A stretch of 8,789 bases of DNA from contig JAEYXQ010000145.1 of assembly GCA_023431205.1 (NCBI GenBank), positions 1 to 8,789 on the forward strand. Direction: 5' to 3'. Source of the DNA: Pseudomonadota bacterium (GTDB lineage: Bacteria > Pseudomonadota > Alphaproteobacteria > Rhizobiales > Devosiaceae). Position 1 is the first letter of the stretch; each line of letters opens with the position of its first letter. This document shows positions 1-5,468 of the stretch, piece by piece. Below the pieces are notes generated by a model. That model did no database searches. It had not been told where the DNA came from and saw only the letters and a program-made list of their open reading frames with translations. The position numbers were made by a program, and so were the translations under genes.

Positions 1-203
1 AGGGCGCCATGGGCAAGGACGTCGCCTTCACCTTCACCCAGGAGGGAGTCTACGGCATCAAGTGTGCGCCGCATCTGGGCATGGGCATGGTCGCCGCCGT
101 GGTCGTAGGTGCGCCGGCCAACCTCGACGCGGCCAAGGCAGTGACGCTGCCGGGCAAGGCCAAGGACCGCATGGCCGCTGCTCTCGATGCAATTGCACAA
201 TAG
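1..203 (+). CDS. Pseudoazurin, C-terminal part (5' end outside window)
   Basis: This is the C-terminal half of a small blue (type 1) copper protein that carries electrons in the periplasm, typically to copper nitrite reductase. The reading frame enters at base 3 and is open from the window edge, so the Met codon at base 9 is internal, not a start. The copper loop is clear: the Cys codon at 63-65 is followed by C-A-P-H-L-G-M-G-M, giving Cys, His (+3) and Met (+8) with pseudoazurin spacing. The fourth ligand His lies upstream of the window. The tail LPGKAKDRM closely matches the LPGKAKARM of the complete pseudoazurin at 7809-8285, so the two are paralogues; the downstream regions differ (this one ends ...LDAIAQ). 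It precedes the DUF59 gene by 146 bases. The family call is secure; the N-terminus and signal peptide cannot be checked. Confidence 0.93.
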   Translation, partial: GAMGKDVAFTFTQEGVYGIKCAPHLGMGMVAAVVVGAPANLDAAKAVTLPGKAKDRMAAALDAIAQ

Positions 204-211
204 CTGCTGCT

Positions 212-247
212 GGACGGGGAGGACCGGGAGGCATGGCCACCCCGTCC
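212..247 (+). terminator. Possible hairpin after the left pseudoazurin gene
   Basis: GGACGGGG at 212-219 is perfectly complementary to CCCCGTCC at 240-247, with a 20-base loop, starting 8 bases after the pseudoazurin stop codon. No U-tract follows, so a classical intrinsic terminator is not shown. It could protect the 3' end or separate pseudoazurin from the next genes. The rest of 204-349 shows no gene and no convincing promoter or regulator dyad. Confidence 0.35.
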
Positions 248-349
248 CTCGAGAAGGTTTGGATCACATCGCCTGCATCGTTCCGACGTGGTCTCACTTG
301 TCCATAGGACGGGCGATCGGGGGACGTCCAGCCTTGAGCGGGTGACTTC

Positions 350-811
350 ATGAGACGCGTAAACAAGCTTGTCGGAGCAATGTCGCAACTCAGGCCATGG
401 CGAAAATCGACTTCTTTGCGCGGCAGCAAAGAACCCAGCTTTGACCAAGTGCAGGAAGGGGTGTCCACTCGAGCGGCGGACGCACCCGACAATGACGGGG
501 GCATCGATCCAACTCTGGCGACATGCCTTAGGGGCGTGCTGGACCCGGAGATCGGCGTCAACATCGTCGATCTAGGGCTGGTGTACCTGGCGCGGAAGGC
601 CGGCGAGCAGGTCGAGGTCAGAATGACCCTCACCAGCAGGGCCTGTCCGATGGGAGCGATGGTCGTTGAGGATGTGCGGATGCGGGTGAGTCAGTGCTTC
701 CCCGAGGCCGCTCGAGTGGATGTCGAGTTGGTCTGGGATCCTCCATGGAACCCGGACTTCATAACCGATGCAGGGCGCAGCGCGCTCGGGCGTCCACCCA
801 AAGGAAACTGA
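350..811 (+). CDS. DUF59/MIP18-family (PaaD/SufT-like) metal-sulfur cluster assembly protein
   Basis: This is a 153-residue cytoplasmic protein of the DUF59 (MIP18/PaaD) family, members of which help load Fe-S clusters into target proteins. The domain starts near residue 52. The hallmark DPEIGVNIVDLGLVY lies at 66-80, the T-S-R-A-C-P-M-G stretch with the conserved Cys at 99 follows, and a PaaD-like W-D-P-P-W element is at 129-133, followed by the usual Gly-Arg-Ser-Ala-Leu-Gly end. The first ~50 residues have no recognisable motif and the ATG at 350 has only a weak upstream GGGTGA, so the true start may be downstream (ATG at 380 or later GTG codons). It sits 2 bases before the DUF2249 gene and heads a compact cassette. 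Because the neighbours are nitrite/NO genes, a role in building or repairing Fe-S proteins under NO stress is a reasonable inference; the client is unknown. Confidence 0.85.
   Translation: MRRVNKLVGAMSQLRPWRKSTSLRGSKEPSFDQVQEGVSTRAADAPDNDGGIDPTLATCLRGVLDPEIGVNIVDLGLVYLARKAGEQVEVRMTLTSRACPMGAMVVEDVRMRVSQCFPEAARVDVELVWDPPWNPDFITDAGRSALGRPPKGN
801..807 (+). promoter_or_regulatory. Shine-Dalgarno site that sets the DUF2249 start
   Basis: AAGGAAA lies 6 bases before the ATG at 814, inside the last codons of the preceding gene. It decides for 814 over the in-frame ATG at 694, which would overlap the DUF59 gene by more than 100 bases. Confidence 0.6.
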
Positions 812-813
812 CC

Positions 814-1065
814 ATGTGCAGCGACTGCCAATCGACCGACACCATCATTGACGTGCGAGTCATCGCTCCGCGGATGCGCCATCCGATGATCTTCACCGCT
901 TTCGAGAACCTCGGTCAGGGCGACGCATTCGTGATCGTCAACGATCACGACCCGAAGCCCCTCTGGTACCAGTTCAGCGCTGAATACCCAGGCACCTTCG
1001 ACTGGGTTTATGAGCAGCAGGGACCGGAGGTCTGGCAGGTCAGGGTGACGCGAACTGCGGCGTGA
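814..1065 (+). CDS. DUF2249 domain protein
   Basis: This is an 83-residue soluble protein that consists almost wholly of one DUF2249 domain. The family signature is clear: N-D-H-D-P-K-P-L at 43-50, then W-Y-Q-F-S-A-E-Y-P-G at 51-60 and Q-G-P-E-V-W-Q-V-R-V at 69-78. The N-terminus has Cys2 and Cys5 (M-C-S-D-C), a possible metal or redox site that I infer only from spacing. The family has no fixed biochemical role. It is often encoded beside denitrification genes or fused to hemerythrin-like domains, which suggests a link to NO or Fe chemistry. The gene begins 2 bases after the DUF59 stop and ends 3 bases before the next start, so the three are probably translationally coupled. Confidence 0.88.
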   Translation: MCSDCQSTDTIIDVRVIAPRMRHPMIFTAFENLGQGDAFVIVNDHDPKPLWYQFSAEYPGTFDWVYEQQGPEVWQVRVTRTAA

Positions 1066-1068
1066 GCC

Positions 1069-2139
1069 ATGCCGCGGAAGCTCCTTCCACGCGCGCTTCT
1101 CGCCGCCACCGCCGTTACGGCGGTGGCGGGATTGTATGGTGGGTTGCTGAGATTCGGCATGACGCTGCCGAATCTTGCAGCGCCGCTGAACCTTCACGGC
1201 CTGCTGATGATGCAGGGGGTATTCGGCACCCTGGTACCGCTGGAGCGGGCCGTCGCGCTTGGGCAGCGTGGCTGGTTCATTGCTCCCGCCCTGTCCGCCA
1301 TCGGAAGCGCACTTTTGCTCGCCGGACTGCCTGCAGGGATGTTGCTGCTGCTCGCTTCGTCCACCGTGTTCGTCGCGATGTCGATATGGGTGATTTGGCT
1401 GCAGCCGGCCGCCTTCAACTGGGCCCTGTTGCTGGGCGCATTGGCGCTGCTGTCGGGTACGTCCGTCATGGCCGTCCTTGGCGATCCGATGGTCGCGACG
1501 CCCTTGTGGCTGTCCTTCCTGGTCCTGACAGTGGCTGCCGAACGCCTCGAACTAAGCCGGATGACGGGCATCACCCCTACGCGGACCGCCGCCTTCCTGC
1601 TGATCGCATGCCTCGTGCTCATTGGTGCCGCTCCACCTATTCGGACTCTCGACACCGGTTTGACGCTCGCGGTGGCGCTGCTTCTCATGACCGCGTGGCT
1701 GGCGGCCAATGACGTGGCACGCCGTCGGCTGCGGGTTGGCGGGCAGACCGCGTTCATGGCCACGGCCATTCTTTGCGGCCACGCCTGGCTCGCCGTGGCT
1801 GGCCTGGCAATGGTGGCTGAGCCGATGCTGGCACGAATGCGGGATGTTTCGATCCATGCCTTAGGCATCGGCTTCGCGGTGTCGATGATCATGGGACATG
1901 CTCTGATCATTCTTCCCGCTGTCGGCGGATGGCGCCCGATCTACCGTCCCGCCATGTACCTGCCGCTGGGTATGCTGCAACTTTCCGTAGCGTCCCGCGC
2001 CGTTCTGGACCTCTGGGCACCGGACCTGCGATGGGCACCCGGTATTCTCACCGTGCTTTCCATATCGATTTTCGGTGTGCTGGCCACACGGGGCTCAAGG
2101 GGTGGGCATGGATCGAGGGCTGATCAACCCACAGGGTAA
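1069..2139 (+). CDS. Polytopic membrane protein, NnrS-like
   Basis: This is a 356-residue integral inner-membrane protein with about 10-12 hydrophobic segments, including roughly 10-30, 68-111, 118-136, 173-213, 228-250, 262-283, 293-313 and 322-341. Several membrane-embedded histidines stand out: H43 (N-L-H-G-L-L-M-M-Q-G), H238, H263 (S-I-H-A-L-G-I-G-F) and H277 (I-M-G-H-A-L-I). The His-Ala-Leu pattern and position resemble NnrS, a heme- and copper-containing membrane protein that relieves NO stress, but this protein lacks the N-terminal GFRPFF and WHAHE signatures seen in the nnrS gene at the right edge. I would call it an NnrS-like or denitrification-associated membrane protein rather than NnrS. 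The ATG follows the DUF2249 stop by 3 bases. The short cytoplasmic tail after residue 341 is Gly/Arg-rich. Confidence 0.72.
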   Translation: MPRKLLPRALLAATAVTAVAGLYGGLLRFGMTLPNLAAPLNLHGLLMMQGVFGTLVPLERAVALGQRGWFIAPALSAIGSALLLAGLPAGMLLLLASSTVFVAMSIWVIWLQPAAFNWALLLGALALLSGTSVMAVLGDPMVATPLWLSFLVLTVAAERLELSRMTGITPTRTAAFLLIACLVLIGAAPPIRTLDTGLTLAVALLLMTAWLAANDVARRRLRVGGQTAFMATAILCGHAWLAVAGLAMVAEPMLARMRDVSIHALGIGFAVSMIMGHALIILPAVGGWRPIYRPAMYLPLGMLQLSVASRAVLDLWAPDLRWAPGILTVLSISIFGVLATRGSRGGHGSRADQPTG

Positions 2140-2242
2140 TGCCTTCCGCCATTCGGCTCCGCGATCCCGCAAAGCACCTTCTCGGACATGCCGGTCGCAG
2201 AGTCAGATCGTGTTGGAACAGTTCTCCTCACGGTGGCGCCAG

Positions 2243-2256
2243 TTGCGCTCCAGCAA
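2243..2256 (+). promoter_or_regulatory. Possible NnrR/Dnr-type box upstream of the DUF1858 gene
   Basis: TTGCGCTCCAGCAA is a 14-base dyad with the TTG-N8-CAA outline bound by NnrR/Dnr-type regulators, and its arms TTGC/GCAA are perfectly symmetric. Its centre is about 55 bases before the ATG at 2305. A class II activator position (-41.5) would put the transcript start near 2291, just before the Shine-Dalgarno sequence, which is tight. The rest of the 165-base gap 2140-2304 holds no convincing gene. Confidence 0.4.
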
Positions 2257-2293
2257 AGAGCGTCAGCGAGCTTCGTGGCACACCTTCTCTTCT

Positions 2294-2300
2294 GGAGGTG
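2294..2300 (+). promoter_or_regulatory. Strong Shine-Dalgarno site of the DUF1858 gene
   Basis: GGAGGTG ends 4 bases before the ATG at 2305, which fixes that ATG rather than the internal Met codon at 2329. Confidence 0.7.
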
Positions 2301-2304
2301 AGCC

Positions 2305-2511
2305 ATGCGCCGCAATGATCTGGAAGATATGAGCGTCAAGGAGATCATGGACCGCTGGCCGTTGACGGTCCCGCTGTTCATCCGCAATGGACTCAAGTGC
2401 CCTGGCTGCCCGATCGGTCCGTTCCACACACTCGATGATGCCGCGCGTGAGCACGGCAAGGATCTGGCAGACTTGCTCGCTGAAATTCAGAGGCTCAGCC
2501 GGTCACAGTAG
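2305..2511 (+). CDS. DUF1858 domain protein with CPGC motif
   Basis: This is a 68-residue soluble protein of the DUF1858 family, which is related to the N-terminal domain of ScdA/YtfE (RIC) Fe-S repair proteins. Visible features are the S-V-K-E-I-M-D-R-W-P helix at 10-19, the F-I-R-N-G-L segment at 25-30, the redox or metal motif C32-P-G-C35, and the G-P-F-H-T-L-D-D-A-A segment at 38-47 typical of the family. The di-cysteine site suggests thiol chemistry or binding of Fe, Cu or NO-derived species; this is inference. It is the last gene of the left plus-strand cassette. Its stop codon lies inside the end of the convergent regulator gene, a 9-base tail-to-tail overlap (2503-2511). Confidence 0.88.
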   Translation: MRRNDLEDMSVKEIMDRWPLTVPLFIRNGLKCPGCPIGPFHTLDDAAREHGKDLADLLAEIQRLSRSQ

Positions 2512-3210
2512 CCCTGGCACCTCACCATCGCCGATCAGCAGCAATCGGTGCGGATTCCTGAGCAGCAGCTTCTGCCGACCGGATTCTACCAGCCCTGCGG
2601 CCTCCCAGGCAGACAGGATGCGTGAGACCGTATGCAGCGTCGTGCCGGTCATTTCAGCGATATCCTGCTTGGATATGGGGAAGTCGATGCGAATGCCAGC
2701 AGCCTCCCTGCGGCCAGACTGATTCCCCAGACGGAGCACAGCATGGGCAACGCGGCGCTCGACCTCTTCCGTCGCGAGTTCCCGCATACGGGTATGGGCC
2801 TCCTGAAGGCGATCGCCCATGGCGTGCATGGCACCGGTGGCGAAGCCCGGGAACTCCTGAACCAGTTGCGACCAGTACGACATGGGCCAGGCGACGGCGG
2901 TGCTGGCGAGGACAGCGGTAGCGGTGCCGGGATAGTCGGTGCGGCGCAGCGCCTTGGCTATCCCGAACAGATCGCCTGGATTGACCATGCGGACGATTAC
3001 CTGCTGACCTTCCGCCGTTACCTGGGTCACCCGCAGGCGACCGGAGAGAAGGACGAAGAACTGCAGTGCCTCGTCCCCCTGCTCGAAGGCGGCTTCCCCG
3101 GTGCGATAATGGCGGTGCGAGGCTCCCGACAAAAGCTGGTCCAGCTGGGCGTCCGCCAAGGGCGCAAACATTCCCAGGTTGCGTGCCTCGCCGAGGTCTG
3201 AATGGTTCAC
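2503..3210 (-). CDS. Crp/Fnr-family regulator, Dnr/NNR-like
   Basis: This is a 235-residue cytoplasmic transcription factor. An N-terminal cyclic-nucleotide-binding-type beta-barrel (about 15-115, with the G-D-E-A-L-Q-F-F-V-L-L-S-G turn at 45-57) leads through a long dimer helix (about 122-160) to a Crp-type winged helix-turn-helix (about 177-220). The recognition helix reads T-L-H-T-V-S-R-I-L-S-A-W at 191-202: S196 and R197 match the base-contacting Ser-Arg of Fnr, but the Fnr Glu is His193 here. There is no cysteine in the whole protein, so it cannot hold an Fnr-type Fe-S cluster; this fits the heme/NO-sensing Dnr/NNR class. I chose the GTG at 3210, preceded by TTGGAG with 8 bases spacing; the ATG at 3171 is an alternative. 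It is the last gene of the nirK-led run, 59 bases after the CopCD stop, and probably controls the TTGAC-N4-GTCAA site at 8466-8479. Confidence 0.9.
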   Translation of the reverse strand: MNHSDLGEARNLGMFAPLADAQLDQLLSGASHRHYRTGEAAFEQGDEALQFFVLLSGRLRVTQVTAEGQQVIVRMVNPGDLFGIAKALRRTDYPGTATAVLASTAVAWPMSYWSQLVQEFPGFATGAMHAMGDRLQEAHTRMRELATEEVERRVAHAVLRLGNQSGRREAAGIRIDFPISKQDIAEMTGTTLHTVSRILSAWEAAGLVESGRQKLLLRNPHRLLLIGDGEVPGLL

Positions 3211-3269
3211 GTGCGCTACTCCAACGACCTGTGAATATCCTGCCTTCTGCCGCTTCGCAAACACCTGCC

Positions 3270-4859
3270 TCACGGCGAGATGGTGACGTCGCCGGTAAGC
3301 TTGACCAGTTCGAAATCGCTGACGCGCACCTCCATCTCGACAGTCCACAGGCCGGGCAGCGGCAGGATCATGTCCTCGGCCCGCCAGGTGCCAGCGGGAT
3401 CAGCTTCGGCGGTGCGCGTCACCGGGGCAAGGTCGGCCTCCACGGGTGTGAATGAGAACCGCACGGAACGAGGCGCAACGGATTCGCCGTCGAGGGTTGC
3501 GATAGTGACCAGCACCTCGTTCGGGCCGACCCGCGCTGGGTTGATGATCAGCTGGGCGGTCAGATTCCTCGCGTCAAGGGCAAGCTCCACCCCTGCAGAC
3601 CGTTCCAAGGCAAGGGCGCGTGGCGGCGGAGTGAAGCGCCAGCCCCCGACGAGCGCCAGGATAGCGAGGATCAGCACCAGTTCCGCCACGATGCCGCGTC
3701 GCATATGCCGCACCGCCCTCAAATCGCCGGCCGCGGCAGGCGCGGTGAGAACCCAACGGTTCCAGCTGGCAATGGCGAACAGCACCACGAGGAGCGCCAG
3801 CTTTGCGGCAAGGATGGCGCCATAGCCAGAGATCCAGGCTGGCCCCGGCCGGCCCAGTTGCACCACCGCCAGCACGATGCCCGACGCAACCAGCGGCACG
3901 ATGGCGTAAGGGATGGCGGCAGAGAAATAGAGCAGCGGTGGGGTAGCGATGCGGCGCTCGAGCCGAAGCAGCAGCACCAGCGGATACAGCGCGCCCACCC
4001 ACCAGGCGATGCAGACAATATGCATGAACAGGGCGAAGCGCATCAGCCATTGCGGCTCGGCGGCACTGGCGTGGCCGCTGGTGCTGACGGCGAGGCCAAG
4101 CAGCACAAGCCCCGCCGCGCCCATCAGCTTCAGCAGCAGTTCCTGCCGGAGCCATAAGGCAAGAAGCGCTGCGGCAAAGGCGCAAAGCGCCAAGAGGCTG
4201 GTACGGCCATAGACCGTGGACAAGCCCGTATTCCAGACCTGGCCGTCGACGAGGCTGCCGATGCCTAGTCCGAGTGCGTCGAGACCCTGGAAGCCGATGA
4301 CCAGAACCGCCGCCGCTGCGCCAGTGAGAGATGCCGTGACGCCCAGGCGGCGGGCCCGGCGCGGGAGCACCGGAGAGAGGATGCGGAAGGCCGCACCACC
4401 AACGCCGAAGAACAGGCCGACATAAACCACTAAGCGACTGGCCCAGAGGAGTGGCGCTACCTCAGGTTGAGAGGGCGGTGCGAGTTCCAGTTCGCCCTTT
4501 GCAACCGGTTCGCCGATCGAGAATACGCTGGTGCCAGCGATAGGATGACCGTCGTCGGACACTGCGCGCCAACTGACCACATAGGTACCATCGTCCAGGC
4601 GGGCGTTGAACGGCAGGGTCAGTTCGGTGCCGTTGGGTACGAGATCGACCGGTTCGCCAGTGTCCTGGCCAGCACGAATCAGGGTGGCAGCGAGCGGGCT
4701 CACCGGTTCGTTGAAGCTCAGGACCAGCGCCGGCGGCGGCGTTTCGAGTACCGCCCCGTCCGGCGGGGACGTGCCGGTCAGGGTCGCGTGCGCAAGTGCC
4801 GGCAGGATGCCGGCAAGCAACAGCAACGTGGCAACGACCGCCCTGGCGAGACCGCGCAA
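3270..4859 (-). CDS. CopC-CopD fusion, copper binding and transport protein
   Basis: This 529-residue protein joins a periplasmic CopC copper-binding domain to a CopD membrane domain, an arrangement associated with copper uptake or periplasmic copper trafficking. The signal peptide ends A-L-A/H24, so the mature protein begins with His, the first Cu(II) ligand of CopC. D103 and H105 of the D-D-G-H-P motif supply the others. Met-rich CopC sites are absent, suggesting a Cu(II)-only site. Eight or so membrane spans lie between about 137 and 407, with H263 (S-G-H-A-S) and H280 (F-M-H-I-V) as candidate metal ligands. Residues 422-529 form a C-terminal beta-rich soluble domain ending in L-P-G-L-W-T-V-E-M-E. 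The start is TTG: a stop codon lies two codons upstream and GGGAG is spaced 6 bases from it. Its position between the ycnI-like gene and the regulator suggests copper supply to NirK and pseudoazurin; transport direction is not shown. Confidence 0.92.
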   Translation of the reverse strand: MRGLARAVVATLLLLAGILPALAHATLTGTSPPDGAVLETPPPALVLSFNEPVSPLAATLIRAGQDTGEPVDLVPNGTELTLPFNARLDDGTYVVSWRAVSDDGHPIAGTSVFSIGEPVAKGELELAPPSQPEVAPLLWASRLVVYVGLFFGVGGAAFRILSPVLPRRARRLGVTASLTGAAAAVLVIGFQGLDALGLGIGSLVDGQVWNTGLSTVYGRTSLLALCAFAAALLALWLRQELLLKLMGAAGLVLLGLAVSTSGHASAAEPQWLMRFALFMHIVCIAWWVGALYPLVLLLRLERRIATPPLLYFSAAIPYAIVPLVASGIVLAVVQLGRPGPAWISGYGAILAAKLALLVVLFAIASWNRWVLTAPAAAGDLRAVRHMRRGIVAELVLILAILALVGGWRFTPPPRALALERSAGVELALDARNLTAQLIINPARVGPNEVLVTIATLDGESVAPRSVRFSFTPVEADLAPVTRTAEADPAGTWRAEDMILPLPGLWTVEMEVRVSDFELVKLTGDVTISP

Positions 4860-4865
4860 GAGCTA

Positions 4866-4870
4866 CTCCC
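4866..4870 (-). promoter_or_regulatory. Shine-Dalgarno site supporting a TTG start for copCD
   Basis: Read on the minus strand this is GGGAG, about 6 bases before TTG at 4859. An in-frame TAG just upstream excludes an earlier start, so the rare TTG codon appears genuine and may lower translation of this membrane protein. Confidence 0.55.
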
Positions 4871-4881
4871 GAATGGCTTCA

Positions 4882-4905
4882 GCGCACCGGCAGATACCGG
4901 TGCGC
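4882..4905 (-). terminator. Intercistronic hairpin between the ycnI-like gene and copCD
   Basis: GCGCACCGG (4882-4890) pairs perfectly with CCGGTGCGC (4897-4905) around a 6-base loop. On the minus-strand transcript it begins 10 bases after the stop of the DUF1775 gene. No U-run follows, so it is more likely an mRNA-processing or 3'-protection element, or a weak attenuator, than a full terminator. Confidence 0.5.
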
Positions 4906-4915
4906 CGGAGCAGGA

Positions 4916-5443
4916 TCAATGGTGATGACCGCTCGCCTCGGCCGGTGACAGGGTCACGGACGGCGCCGGAAATTCGGCTTCGTGGTCACCGGAGGTGTCG
5001 ATCCAGGCATCTTCGGTGTTGCCGCAGGTCTGGATGACCGGGAAATAGAACGGAGAGTCGGTTGGGACATCGGCGCCGAAAGTGCCGCGGAAGACGAATT
5101 CGTCGAAGAAGTCGTTGGGAAGTTCGCCACCGGTCCAGGAGATTTCCCTGACCCCCTCCTCAAGCATGGAGCCGTGGTTTTCGAACGGGGTTTCGTAGGG
5201 ACCGGTCACCGTCTCGACCGTCCAGCCGGCCTTCAGCATCGGCTTGACGTTGTAGAATCCTTCCGGAATCTGCACGCGGACCGCCGTCGTGGCCGCATCG
5301 CCGCAGCCATGGCCGACCACCAGCACCGCACGGAAGGTGGTGCCGATCTGTGCTTCCTGGTTCTGCAGCACGATATGGGCGTGGGCTGGCATCGCTCCGG
5401 CGAGCACGGTTGCGGTGGCGAGGAACAGGGACAGTTTCTTCAT
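4916..5443 (-). CDS. YcnI-like DUF1775 periplasmic copper-binding protein
   Basis: This is a 175-residue exported protein of the DUF1775 (YcnI) family, whose members bind Cu(II) and are usually encoded beside CopCD. The signal peptide (1-22, ending A-H-A) leaves His23 as the mature N-terminus, the key copper ligand in this family. Trp147, in A-W-I-D-T near the end, is a candidate for the family's conserved Trp near copper. Other family marks are G-H-G-C-G-D-A-A-T-T-A-V-R-V-Q-I-P (44-60) and the F-P-A-P element at 158-161. Cys47 and Cys140 could form a disulfide. Unlike many relatives it has no C-terminal membrane helix and instead ends S-G-H-H-H, an extra possible metal site. The ATG at 5443 is preceded by AAGGAG at 7 bases spacing. 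It follows the His-rich gene by 25 bases and precedes copCD. The likely job is to take up or hand over copper for the CopC domain; that partnership is inferred. Confidence 0.92.
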   Translation of the reverse strand: MKKLSLFLATATVLAGAMPAHAHIVLQNQEAQIGTTFRAVLVVGHGCGDAATTAVRVQIPEGFYNVKPMLKAGWTVETVTGPYETPFENHGSMLEEGVREISWTGGELPNDFFDEFVFRGTFGADVPTDSPFYFPVIQTCGNTEDAWIDTSGDHEAEFPAPSVTLSPAEASGHHH

Positions 5444-5468
5444 TGGCTCACTCCTTGAACTGGCAGTG

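Noticed and set aside
58..633. Minus-strand open frame across the left pseudoazurin and DUF59 gene
   Set aside because: It lies antisense to two recognisable proteins and its translation is Arg/Pro/Ser-rich without motifs.
2108..2332. Possible 74-codon gene starting near the end of the NnrS-like gene
   Set aside because: It overlaps both neighbours, has no recognisable motif, and its end runs over the strong Shine-Dalgarno and start of the DUF1858 gene.
2632..3201. Plus-strand open frame opposite the regulator
   Set aside because: The minus strand encodes a complete Crp/Fnr protein with sensor domain and helix-turn-helix; the plus frame has no family features.
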